This document shows positions 35,139-46,000 of a DNA stretch of 64,000 bases, piece by piece. The number at the start of each line of letters is the position of its first letter. Position 1 is the first letter of the stretch. The stretch comes from JAFLBI01 sp964616465 (GTDB lineage: Bacteria > Bacteroidota > Bacteroidia > Chitinophagales > Chitinophagaceae): the NCBI GenBank assembly GCA_964616465.1, contig CAZTTO010000001.1, positions 1 through 64,000 on the forward strand, written 5' to 3'. The translations under genes and the position numbers were made by a program. The notes below the pieces were generated by a model. The model made no database searches. It was not told the origin of the DNA and worked only from the letters and a program-made list of their open reading frames with translations.

Positions 35139-35702
35139 ATGCCAAATAAAATTGTACTCGCTATAACCGGTGCTAGTGGCTCAATATATGCCAAGCTCAT
35201 TTTAGATACTTTAATGCAACATAAAGATCAATGGGAGAAAATTGGCGTTGTAATGAGTAAAAACGCTCAGGATGTATGGGAAACTGAACTAGGAAATAAA
35301 GATTACGATAAATATCCTGTTGACTTTTATTCAAAGCATGACTTCAGTGCGCCTTTTGCATCTGGGTCAGCGAAATACAATATTATGCTGGTAGCTCCAT
35401 GTAGTATGGGTACTCTTGGAAGAATTGCTGGTGGAATAAGTGACGATTTAATTACAAGAGCAGCCGATGTTGTTCTTAAAGAACGCAGAAAGCTCATTTT
35501 GATGGTGCGCGAAACTCCTTTTCACCTGATCCATATTCGAAATATGGAAACAGTAACTCTTTCTGGCGGAATCATTTGCCCTGCAATTCCCTCTTTTTAT
35601 AGCAGACCAGATTCTTTGGAAGCTGCTGCTAAAACTGTTACCGATAGAATGTTGGATTTGGCAGGCATTCAACTTAATGATACGTATCGCTGGGGCGAAT
35701 AA
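35139..35702 (+). CDS. ubiX: UbiX family flavin prenyltransferase
   Basis: The 187-residue protein makes prenylated FMN, the cofactor of UbiD-type decarboxylases. It has the N-terminal flavin-binding motif TGASGSIYAK, the mid-protein APCSMGTLGRIAGG motif, and a VRETPFHLIHIRNM motif near the active site. It is a standard-length, single-domain homo-oligomer subunit. No ubiD gene is present in this window. Confidence 0.93.
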   Translation: MPNKIVLAITGASGSIYAKLILDTLMQHKDQWEKIGVVMSKNAQDVWETELGNKDYDKYPVDFYSKHDFSAPFASGSAKYNIMLVAPCSMGTLGRIAGGISDDLITRAADVVLKERRKLILMVRETPFHLIHIRNMETVTLSGGIICPAIPSFYSRPDSLEAAAKTVTDRMLDLAGIQLNDTYRWGE

Positions 35703-35730
35703 GCATAACCCCTCTTTTTCATCTCCTAAA

Positions 35731-35757
35731 AACAAAAAGTCCGCCATAAGGCGGACT
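35731..35757 (-). terminator. rho-independent terminator after tRNA-Arg
   Basis: On the minus strand an 8-bp GC-rich stem (AGTCCGCC with GGCGGACT) with a 4-nt loop is followed by TTTTTGTTTTT. It lies directly downstream of the tRNA. On the plus strand it lacks a T-tract. Confidence 0.8.
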
Positions 35758-35760
35758 CCG

Positions 35761-35834
35761 TGATTCGGATTGGATTCGAACCAATGACCTACTGCTTAGA
35801 AGGCAGTTGCTCTATCCAGCTGAGCTACCGAACC
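35761..35834 (-). tRNA. tRNA-Arg (anticodon TCT)
   Basis: The 74-nt sequence folds into a full cloverleaf on the minus strand. The acceptor stem is GGTTCGG with CCGAATC (one G-U pair) and the discriminator is A. The D arm is GCTC/GAGC. The anticodon stem ACTGC/GCAGT holds the loop CTTCTAA, so the anticodon is TCT and reads AGA. The T arm is ATTGG-TTCGAAT-CCAAT. CCA is not encoded, as usual for this phylum. Confidence 0.95.
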
Positions 35835-35906
35835 GTTTTAGGGCTGCAAAATAAAGAAAAAAGGATGTAAAAGACAAATGCAGTTTTAATTATTCTTGAA
35901 GCAAGC

Positions 35907-36818
35907 CTATTTAGGTTGACTAACCTTGGCTCGTTCTTCTCTCCTCAACTCTTCGCTGGTTTTTCTGCTCCCATCATGACTCCACCCAGGTGGACCAAAT
36001 AAATACATCCATCTATCTCTCAATCGAATACCAGGTTGTACTACATCTCTCCAAATTTGAGTCCACTCGTGAAAAACAATTGTAAGCGCATTGGGCTTTT
36101 CTAAGTTTTTAGTCAATCCATAACGAATGGGCTCATATTCTTCGGCTTTCTTTTCTTCCTGAAAGGTCCCAAACATCTTATCCCAAATAATTAAAAACAT
36201 ACCCATGTTTTTATCGAGGTACAAAGCGTTCGAAGCGTGGTGTACTCGATGGTGTGACGGAGTAACCAGAATGTATTCTAGCCAACCTAATTTCCCAACA
36301 AGTTCTGTATGAACAAATATGCCCCAAATCTGCGTAACGGAATAGGCTACTAAAATATCCAAAGGCTGAAAACCTAATAAAGGCAATGGTAAGAAGTACA
36401 AGAAACGATACAATGGTTGAAATACCGAAGATCTGAATCCAACTGTAAAATTCATCTTCTCCGATGAATGATGTGTAACATGCGTTGCCCAGAAAAATCG
36501 AATCTCATGATCAAATCGGTGTAACCAATAATACAAAAAATCTTACACCAGAATCAAGCAAACCCAATACCAAATGGGATTTGACCACTCAACAACTGCA
36601 TACTGATAACAAAAAAGAAATACCCCCAAATACACCACTCTAAATAAAACATCCACTCCTGCATTCAGTAACATTAGATAAACATTCGTAATGGTGTCTT
36701 TCCAGGTATACAAATGTCGCTGATGTAAGTGCGACAAAATAAGTTCCCCTCCTATCAAAAATAAGTAAATAGGTGTTGAAATAATAATCACCCACTGCTC
36801 TGCCAACTGTGTCATCAT
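35907..36818 (-). pseudogene. sterol desaturase/fatty acid hydroxylase family gene interrupted by an in-frame stop
   Basis: The 304-codon frame from the ATG at 36818 is typical of the family in length, but a TAA at 36543-36545 splits it after 91 residues. Downstream the same frame continues with DFLYYWLHR and the histidine clusters HRFDH, HVTHH and HHRVHH that bind the di-iron centre. In relatives the residue before DFxYYWLHR is often Glu or Gln, so a one-base GAA or CAA to TAA change would explain it. The 5' part keeps only membrane helices. Re-initiation at a TTG at 36536 is conceivable but would lose two helices. A sequencing error is possible. Confidence 0.75.
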
Positions 36819-36906
36819 ATTGCAAAGAAACTAAGAACCTTTGATATTTATCTATCTGTCTGATATCGAACCCTAGTACGTACATTCGCGATTCTACAAA
36901 AGACCT

Positions 36907-37581
36907 ATGGATGTTCAAATAGAAGCAAGCTGGAAAAAGTACTTGGCGCCTGCGTTCAGTGAGGCCTACTTTCAACAACTTGTGCTACATATCAAAACTG
37001 AAAAGCAAGCTGGTAAAACCATCTATCCCGCCGGCAAAGACATTTTCGCTGCCTTTGAACACACTCCTTTTGATCAAGTGAAAGTGGTTATACTCGGACA
37101 AGACCCTTATCACGGACCAGGACAAGCACACGGATTAAGTTTTTCTGTTCCTTCTGGAGTTAAACCGCCTCCCTCTTTGGTGAACATATTTAAAGAGCTT
37201 CATAAAGATGTAGGTATGCCTATTCCAACTACTGGAAATTTAATTCCTTGGGCGAAGCAAGGGGTGCTCTTGTTGAATGCTTCACTTACAGTTCGAGCCA
37301 ACGAACCAGGTAGTCACGCTGCTATTGGGTGGCTTTCGTTTACAGATTATGTAATTGATGTATTGGTAAAAGAAAGACAAGGACTTGTTTTTCTTTTATG
37401 GGGAAGATTTGCAAGAGAAAAAGCTTCAAAAATTCCTTCTTACAGACATTTAGTTTTGGAGGCTGCACACCCTTCCCCTTTTAGCGCCGATAAAGGATTT
37501 TTTGGATGCAAACACTTTAGCAAGGCCAACCAATGGCTGGTACAACAAGGACAAGATCCCATCAACTGGAGTTTAACATAA
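36907..37581 (+). CDS. ung: uracil-DNA glycosylase (family 1)
   Basis: The 224-residue enzyme removes uracil from DNA in base excision repair. The catalytic water-activating motif GQDPYHGPGQAHG is present with Asp66, and the DNA-intercalation loop motif HPSPFSADKGFFG is near the C-terminus. The length is typical. It is divergent from the interrupted desaturase gene and 23 bp upstream of plsC. Confidence 0.96.
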   Translation: MDVQIEASWKKYLAPAFSEAYFQQLVLHIKTEKQAGKTIYPAGKDIFAAFEHTPFDQVKVVILGQDPYHGPGQAHGLSFSVPSGVKPPPSLVNIFKELHKDVGMPIPTTGNLIPWAKQGVLLLNASLTVRANEPGSHAAIGWLSFTDYVIDVLVKERQGLVFLLWGRFAREKASKIPSYRHLVLEAAHPSPFSADKGFFGCKHFSKANQWLVQQGQDPINWSLT

Positions 37582-37604
37582 CTTAGCAACCTGAACCCAA
37601 CAAC

Positions 37605-38345
37605 ATGAGATTGATAAAAAATATTTTTGCACGCATATGGGCAGTTTGGGGGCTGATTAGTTTCGCAGCTACTTTCCTATTATTTTTTCTGCCCTCTATG
37701 GCAACTTATCTTATTCCGAATCCTAGAGGACAAGCCATATTTTTAAGAATTGCGGCCATTTGGATGCGTGTTTGGTTAACGCTGATTGGTTGTACCCTTA
37801 AAGTGCGTGGTAAAGAGCACTTCAAAAAAGGTGTTGCATATATTGTTACATGCAACCATAATTCTTTTATGGATGTACCATTAAGTTGTCCATTTATACC
37901 TGGTGCAAATAGAACCATTGCAAAAAAATCATTTACTAAAGTGCCCATTTTTGGATGGTACTATGCGAAAGGATCTGTTTTGGTTGATAGAAAAAGTGAA
38001 CAGAGCAGAAGAAAAAGTTTTGAGATGATGATGCAAACCCTTCGCGAAGGCATGCACATGAGTATTTACCCAGAAGGCACACGCAATAGAACCAATGAAC
38101 CGCTGAAGAAATTTTATGATGGTGCATTTAAGCTTTCAGTAGCAAGTGGTGCTCCTATTATTCCATCTGTTATCTTCAATACTAAGAAGATACTACCTCC
38201 TAATAAGCCTATGTATTTGGTACCCGGTCCAATGGAAATACATTTTTTAGAACCTATTGAACCAACCAACCTCTCTTCTGATGAGTTAAAGGATAAAGTG
38301 TTTGAAGTAATGAAAAATTATTACCTAGCAGGCACTTCAAAATAA
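37605..38345 (+). CDS. plsC: 1-acyl-sn-glycerol-3-phosphate acyltransferase (PlsC family)
   Basis: The 246-residue membrane protein has an N-terminal transmembrane helix (about 12-36) and the acyltransferase motifs HX4D (NHNSFMD near residue 84) and YPEGTRN (near residue 148). It adds the second acyl chain to lysophosphatidate in phospholipid synthesis. It follows ung closely and may be co-transcribed with it, though the functions are not related. Confidence 0.92.
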   Translation: MRLIKNIFARIWAVWGLISFAATFLLFFLPSMATYLIPNPRGQAIFLRIAAIWMRVWLTLIGCTLKVRGKEHFKKGVAYIVTCNHNSFMDVPLSCPFIPGANRTIAKKSFTKVPIFGWYYAKGSVLVDRKSEQSRRKSFEMMMQTLREGMHMSIYPEGTRNRTNEPLKKFYDGAFKLSVASGAPIIPSVIFNTKKILPPNKPMYLVPGPMEIHFLEPIEPTNLSSDELKDKVFEVMKNYYLAGTSK

Positions 38346-38354
38346 GTACTAAAC

Positions 38355-39524
38355 TTAATCTACTTGCACAATCAAAAACTTAAGATAATTGGTATTATCT
38401 AATCCCCATAAAATGGGATGATCTGATGCTTGTGCTTGAAATGTAACCTGTCGAATATTCCGTCTAGCATCTTTTGCAGCCATCTGAATAGTCATCAAAA
38501 ATAAATCGGGTTGAACCAAATTAGTACATGAACTTGTAACTAAAAATCCACCTGGACGAACCAATTTCATTCCTCTAAGGTTAATTTCTTTATATCCCGT
38601 AATCGCTTTCTGAATAGTTTCACGACTTTTTGTAAATGCAGGCGGATCTAACATAACCACATCATACTGTCGACCGTCTTTCACCCATTGCTTTAAAACA
38701 TCAAATGCATTCATAGCTTCAAAACGAACTATATGATCTAGCTTATTAAGTGCAGCATTTCTATTGGCTTGCGCTACAGCCTGCTCTGAAATATCAATCC
38801 CTAAAACCGATTTGGCACCATAATGAGCTGCATGAATTTCAAATGTTCCGGTATAGGTAAAAGCACCAAGCACTTCTGCATCTTTGACAATATGTTGAAT
38901 GGCTCTCCTATTGTCTTGCTGATCTAAAAAGTAACCCGTTTTCTGTCCATTCTCTACATCAACGTAAAACTGAAGGCCATTTTCACGAATCAATATTTCG
39001 GTAGGAAAAGGCTCTGATAAAAAGCCCTTAATCTGTGGCAATCCTTCTAAACCTCTAACGGGCACATCATTGCGCTCATAGATTCCTTTAGGCTGAAAAA
39101 TACTTTGAAGAGCTTGCACAATTGCCGACTTCCACTTGTCCATACCTAATGCCAAGGTCTGAATAACAAAATAGTCATTGAATTTATCAATGATTAGTGC
39201 AGGAAGTTCATCGGCTTCGCCAAAAACCAATCTACAGTTTTCTACATACCCGGTATGCTTGCGATATTCCCATGCTTTTAAAATCTTTTTGTGAAAAAAC
39301 TGTTCGTCAATGGTTTCCTTTTTCCTACTCAACAAGCGTACCCATATCTGCGACTGGGGATTGAAATAGCCCATACCGCAAAAACTCTGATCTGCATAAT
39401 ATACTTCAACTATGTCTCCTGGTTCTGCTTTTCCCTCAACCCTATCCACCTCATTATTAAAAATCCAGGGATGCCCATTGGCAATTCGAGCAGCAATTTT
39501 TTTCTTTAAATACACTTGTGTCAT
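38355..39524 (-). CDS. rlmI: class I SAM-dependent rRNA methyltransferase (RlmI-like)
   Basis: The 389-residue protein has an N-terminal PUA domain (about 1-75), a linker domain, and a Rossmann methyltransferase domain with the SAM-binding AFTYTGTFEIHAAHYGA region (near 225), a DPPAFTKS catalytic motif and an SSCTN motif with the conserved cysteine. RlmI forms 5-methylcytosine in 23S rRNA. It converges on plsC with 9 bp between the stop codons. Confidence 0.9.
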   Translation of the reverse strand: MTQVYLKKKIAARIANGHPWIFNNEVDRVEGKAEPGDIVEVYYADQSFCGMGYFNPQSQIWVRLLSRKKETIDEQFFHKKILKAWEYRKHTGYVENCRLVFGEADELPALIIDKFNDYFVIQTLALGMDKWKSAIVQALQSIFQPKGIYERNDVPVRGLEGLPQIKGFLSEPFPTEILIRENGLQFYVDVENGQKTGYFLDQQDNRRAIQHIVKDAEVLGAFTYTGTFEIHAAHYGAKSVLGIDISEQAVAQANRNAALNKLDHIVRFEAMNAFDVLKQWVKDGRQYDVVMLDPPAFTKSRETIQKAITGYKEINLRGMKLVRPGGFLVTSSCTNLVQPDLFLMTIQMAAKDARRNIRQVTFQAQASDHPILWGLDNTNYLKFLIVQVD

Positions 39525-39625
39525 GCAACAAAGATAGGCCGATGCAGTATTGTCAATTCATGAGTTTTACAAAGACAGTTTGCCGCAAAAAGGATTTTTC
39601 TTTATTTTGAAAAAAATCATAAGAA

Positions 39626-40033
39626 ATGAAAAAGCTATTAGGATTTATACTGGTATTGACAATAATGGTTGGTTGTGGCAAAAAAGTATATCCTGATGTA
39701 AATTGGGGTAACAATAAAAAATGGATCATAACTGAATTGAATGGTGTTCCTGTTCAACAAAGCGGAACCGATAAAGACGCTCATTTCGTTTTCGACCCTG
39801 AAACCAAACGCGTTGGTGGCAGTGCTGGTTGCAATAGAATTAGTGGTTTCTATACCATTGAAAAAAAGAACAATATTAAGTTTGGCGAAATTGCTTCAAC
39901 CAAAATGGCTTGTCCAGATTTAGCTTTTGAAGAAGCAGTTTTAAAAGCGATTCCAACTATAACCCAATTCACAGTTGAAAACAATCAATTACTATTTTGG
40001 AATAATAACAAAATCGTATTCAAACTTCGTTAA
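39626..40033 (+). CDS. META domain lipoprotein (HslJ-like)
   Basis: The 135-residue protein has a lipoprotein signal with the lipobox cysteine at Cys17. A META domain follows (about 30-132), with the conserved core GGSAGCNRISGFYT and STKMACPD. HslJ-type proteins are linked to heat shock and novobiocin resistance in E. coli; the role here is unknown. Its TAA stop abuts the TAA stop of sprA on the other strand with no intervening base. Confidence 0.9.
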   Translation: MKKLLGFILVLTIMVGCGKKVYPDVNWGNNKKWIITELNGVPVQQSGTDKDAHFVFDPETKRVGGSAGCNRISGFYTIEKKNNIKFGEIASTKMACPDLAFEEAVLKAIPTITQFTVENNQLLFWNNNKIVFKLR

Positions 40034-43000
40034 TTATTGAGCAAGGGCAATTCTGAATTGTATTCCTGCTCTTGTATTTGTTATTGGAGCAGCGGTACTG
40101 ATATATGGTATAACCCTTCTTTGATCGAAGAAGAATTTAATATTGATTCGGTTATTCAAAACATAGTCAACAGCTGGCTGAATAGAAATCTCTTTTTGTC
40201 CGCCTGTACCATATGCATTTTGCTGATCAAGCCTGCTGTTGCTTATAGCATTGTCACGAATAGAAACATTTAATTGAACATTTAAATCATTCTCCAAAGT
40301 TTTTCCTTGTTTACCAGGCAAACGGAATGGTAGTTTAAACCCTCGTTTCCTCCAACCAAATCCAAAATTCCATGCAGTAGTATGAGATTCTGCCAACTGG
40401 AAATCTACTAAACTCATACTCAACTGACGACTTCTTCTGTATTCAAATTTAAAATTGAGCTGCTGTTGAGTGGTTACATCAAATCCAATTAATGGATCAA
40501 AGCTTTCTTCTAGCGTAAGATTAGGCAACAAGAAGAATGGAATATAGTTACCGCTAACTGTATCAATGAACCCAGGAGCATTGAACCCAAAAGGATCTTG
40601 GAACAATAAAGCAGAGTTAAAACTATTCATACTCAATCGGCTGTTGTAACCATGCTGAATTGAAATAACATTGAATTTTTCTGCAATTGCTGGAATTCTG
40701 GTTAATCCGGTATAAGTCAATCTCCAATTAGGTTTTGGTAAAATACCAGCAAATGGATTGCTTCTAATATTTGGATTACTTTGACGCATTAAAGGCACTT
40801 CATTGGGATCTTTGCCTGAATAGGCTGCTAAAAAAGAAGGAATTAAAACATCCTGTGCATAACGACCATAACCTCTAGCAAATCCATCTGGAGTAAACTT
40901 CTGAGCATCAGGTAAAGCTTGCCAATAGGGGTTGCCTTCTGCTACTCTTCTAGAAATAATGATCCTATTGTTTTCAAATTCTCTAAAAGTTGCAGAAACT
41001 TCATTAGGATTGAACTTTCTAAACAAAGTGTTTACAGCCATGTATGATACGCTGAATCCCCCTTGAGCTAAAGGATTTAAATGACGAAAACGACCACCAC
41101 CACCAAGGGTATCTTTAAAAAGCTGCGAGTAATCTTTATTAAAGCTTTTATCTAAAGTAACAAAGATGCTTAACTCTTTCACAGGCTCAATTTGAGCAGC
41201 AATATTTAGTCTTTGTTCAAAATTCTGTCTAAACAAAAAGTTGAACAAAGTATCTCTTGACATTAAGCCTCTTTGTGCAAATTTATTTAATCCAGATGTG
41301 TCTAATTGTTTTCCAAAAATATAACCAAGTCCTGGTGCACTGCTTCTAAAATTATTACCTAATACCCTGCTGCTATCCATAAATCCTGGTAAAGTACTGC
41401 GATAATTTTCAGTATAGTTAACACTCACACGCTTAACCATTGTTACAACAGAACCTACTGCTCTCTCAAAAGTGCTAAGCTGCAAAGGTGCATTTTGCAA
41501 TTGCATTCGTTTAGCTAAACGAACATCACGTTTAAGTTGCCTCCATTTACGTAATGCCAATTTTCTTTCCTTTCCAGATTTTCCTTTGACAACTTCTTCA
41601 CGACTCGGAATTTCAGTTCCAATCGGATTTGAATTTTGTGGAGCATCTTTTACATCATTATTGCTAGGCAAATTAGTTCTACTTGATTTACTTCCACGAG
41701 GGGCTTGTGGTGATACATTTTCTAAAGCACGCAACCACCTTGACTTATTATACAATCGAGCGAAATCAAACTCTGCATTTAAAGTATTATCCTGCGTATT
41801 CTCAATAATGTTTCCTAAACTTCTTGCAATTAAGCTAGCTGCCTGCCAATTGTAATTAGTTGCGTATGCATAGCGTGCTGTAATCCAATCGGTCAGAGGT
41901 AGTTTATTAAGAGGAAGAGTATAGGTAAAAACTGCTCTTTGCTGGTACTGTGTATTTCTTCCACCTCTGAAAAAATTACCCCACATGGAGTCTTTTTTTA
42001 CTCTATTATCAATTCTTCCATTTGGTTCATCAACTCGAGCAAAGTTAGTTGCCGTAAAATCGAAATTCACACTACGTGTTAAATCCCATCTAAAATTGTA
42101 AAATCGATCGAACGTAAAGAACTTATCATAAGTAGTATCTACTCGTTCTACCTTATTATCAAATGAATTTACAATACGCGGAACAAACTCGCCAAACTGT
42201 CTATTAATATCCGCCCTAAATGAAATAAGCGATGGCTGTAGATTAAAGTTAAAGTCGCGTACCCAATTGAGCCAAACTGATCTATTTCTTATAAGTTTTT
42301 TAAATGGCTCTTTGAATTTATTTTCTCCATTATAAGTATAACCAACACCTCCTCTATGTCTGGCAAGTTTGTTTTCGAGTATCAAAGGACTCACTTGGCT
42401 AAATTCTGTAAATGAATAACTAAAATCAAAATTGCTTAAACTCCAAAGTTTTGGCCTAGCAGCACCAGGTGCAATACGGACATTTGTAAGATTCAAAGTT
42501 TTAATGGTCGTTTGGTCAATTGCTGCATCACGAATTGAATCTCGCTTATTTGCTGGTGCAAGACCAATTTTTTCTTTAAACCTAACGTCGCGATCATATG
42601 GATCAAACTCTGGTGTGCGAATGGTTCTATTTACACTTGCAAATACTGGAATACTCAATCTACTTTTTTGAGGAAGCAATTTTCCTGCATCAATATTAGC
42701 AGCAATATCAAATTGAAATAAATTATCCCGAGCCCTCTCATTCACTCTTTGTTCAATAGTACCAAAACCTTGTGTATACATATTTGCAGACACAGAAACT
42801 GTTCCAAGATCTGCAAGGGTCATATCTATCCTTCCTAAAGCTGCATATCCAGCCCTTTCATCTAATTGAGATAAACGTAATTCATTAATCCATACTTCAG
42901 CATCTACTGTTTGTCCATCTGGTTGCATTGCATTTTCTACTCCAACTAAAAATCCTCTTAGTTCACCTAAATTTGGATTACCCATAATGCTATATATACG

Positions 43001-46000
43001 TCCGCTTGAACTTTGCTCTCTATATATTTGTCCAATTTGAACCCCAGCATTATTCCTACGCAATTTTAAATCAACCAACTCTCTTAAAGCAAAGTCTAAG
43101 TTATTTTGTGCAGGCCAAACAACTGTGTCTTGCGCTCTGCTATAACTACCTGGTGGAGTTATTTTGAGTGGAATTTTTATTTCGTAAAAATTATTCAGAA
43201 AATCCTGGCCTAATCGAACAACCAAATACAAATCACCATCTCTTAGTGGTCTGCTTCCTACAACACTCTCAGCATGAGCAAACATTGAAATTCTTCCGTA
43301 TTGTCGAATATCCATATTCAATGTTTTGAAAACAGCTCTGGCATCACCATCTTGCAAATTTCTTACTTGCATACTTAGTGCTTGTTCATTTTGTAAAAGA
43401 TTAATGCCATTATTACTTAATTGTTGAACCCTTTCAATACCAGGTGGAATAACATAATTAACAGGCTGTCTGGCCCCATTTTCTTCTAAGTTCACAGCAA
43501 GGGTATTAAACTTTGTACCTGTTGCAGTTGGATTGATAGGCCTGTACTGACCAGTAGTATCTAAATCATATATAAATTGTCGCCATTGATTCCTTACCAA
43601 ATCAAAACGAGCAAAACGAAGTACAACACTATCTTCAAAATCAGTCATGTACATTCTTACAAATCGAATTGATTTGAAATCTGGGATATTACCTACTTTC
43701 CTACTGAATGCTCTTACTGGAACCCTAAATAAATACCAGTTTTCTTGTCTTTGCACCCCATCTGCAGAGTTTACATTCACCCGCTTTACATCTGTTATAT
43801 AAGGTGAATTACTCACGTTCATACCCGGATTCAAATCAATCTCATATTCATAATATTCTTCTGTTTCATTCAAGGTATTGTCACGATTCAAATCTTCATT
43901 ATCGGGAAATAATGTTGCAGCAGGTGTAAACTGTCCAGACCCTGCAGCAACTGGAGAATTACCTTGGGGATTATTAAAGTTTTTATATCGGCCTAAAATA
44001 CCAACTCCTGCTGCTGTATACCTATCATCTCTAAACCATATATAATCATCGTTTGATGGATCAACTAAAGCCTGTTGGTATACAATTGAGTTAGTACCAA
44101 AATTTTGAGCTAATCTATTTAAATAGAATTGTCTTTTGCGTCTTTCATCTTCATTTCCCATACCGTCAAATCCAACATCTTGGAATGGTCGATCGTTTGG
44201 ATCATTGCTAAAAGCTTGAGTTATTTGAATTGGATTCACTGGAGTCCTGCCCCATGTAGTTGTGCTATCAACAGCAGCTGGTATTGTGGGTGTATTTAAC
44301 CCGTTTTCATAAAACCTTCTCCCATCCTTTAAAATATCTTCACTCACATTACCAAGATTAAGAAACAACTTACCACCCCTACTATTTGGGTTGAGAATGA
44401 AGGGATCTTGCACCCAAAACTCCACAAATTCAATATTAGCAGTTTCGAAATCTGTTTGATCAATAGCTCGCATGATTCCTCCCCAACGGTTTCGTGGTTG
44501 TGTAAGTCTTCCTTGAGCATTTATCTGGCCCGGTCTATTTTCAAAATTATAGGGGCCTCTTTCAGTTGGATAGTAGGCTAAATCAAATGTAAACGTTTGA
44601 ATATCGGTAATATTAGTAGTTCGTTGAGGAAATAGCTCATTAGTGAATACCTGACGAACACGCGGATCACTTAGTTCAGCAAGATTTCTTCTAAGAGGAT
44701 TATTAGCGCTGTTTTTATCTTGTAAATTTGGTTCAATATTATACCATGCAAGTTTTGCCCTGTTGAAATTGTAATTGACAGAATCTGTTAAAGTAGCTTC
44801 TGGAAATCGCGTTGTTCCTTGGGGAGTTGATGCCAAAGCCCAGGCTACAAATGGAAATCGCAGATCAATATTATTTCTGGTTCCTTCAAAATCATCTATA
44901 TAAATTAAACCATTTTCTCCCCTACCAATTTGCGGCGGATGACCAGGCTTTAGCATTGCTCCTTCACCATAAGCATTTATAGATGACATTCCCTTCGGTT
45001 GATAGAATGGCAGCTTTGAAAGAACTCTATTCAGTCCGGGTAAATCAGATCTATAACTGAAATCTAGACCATACATGGTATTTCGAATTGGATCATCTCC
45101 AAAATTCATTTTATTAAAAAAAGGACGTTCACCCAACCGAACTACGGATGCACCTAACGAAAGTTTTTTATTAGCTAAATAATCTAGCCTTAAACCCGCA
45201 AAACCTCTCTGTTGCATCGCAAATCCAATATTGTTTTCAAATGAAACCTGTACTGGAATACCAGAGCTCAAAATACCTTGATTAATAATTCTAACCGTAC
45301 CCAAATTATAATCAACAATAAAATCCTCTCCTTCTCTTAAAATGGATCCACCCGCAGATACTGTTACCGAACCTGGCGGCACATTAAAAGTGTTGAGCGA
45401 AATCTCAGAACCTCCAGCTGTTTTTGCTTGTCCTTGCATTAAGAACCTGTTCACATTAGCATAAGTTTGAGCAATTGCCTTTATTGAATCATACAGTTGG
45501 TAATACACATACTTTTGCTTTAAAGCAGAACTACTTGTATTAAAGGCCAGCCTATCTAAATCTCTACCAAAGGGTTCTAATACAGGGAAAATAACTTTCC
45601 CTTGTTGTGGAAGCACAGTAAATCCTTCTATAAAATCAAACATCCCATCGGGCTGTGGATCATTTCTATTGTTTAATCTATCTAATTGCAAAATGCGTAA
45701 CAATGGTTGTCCTTCTACAGCTGCATCAGATTCAGGAAGAAACCTCTTTAATCCACCACTTGGCTCTTCAAACAGTACATTAAATTGAAAGTTTTCTCTT
45801 TGAATACCTCCAAATAAATCTAATGAATACACATTCTTCATCATTAACTGCCAAATTGGTAAATTTGGTCGCTGTGAAGTTGCTTTCAAAAGCTTTAAAA
45901 ATAATACTTGTTGAACACCTCTTGCCGAATCCAATGCAACGTCCTGTGAAAATTCACCTACCTGAAAAACACGACCGTTATAAGTATACTGATAAGCAAC

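Noticed and set aside
36640..36978. 112-codon minus-strand frame spanning the ung/desaturase gap
   Set aside because: It crosses two better-supported genes, has no recognisable domain and its composition looks like a shadow frame.
41472..41855. 127-codon plus-strand frame inside sprA
   Set aside because: It is antisense to sprA and has no plausible start context or domain.
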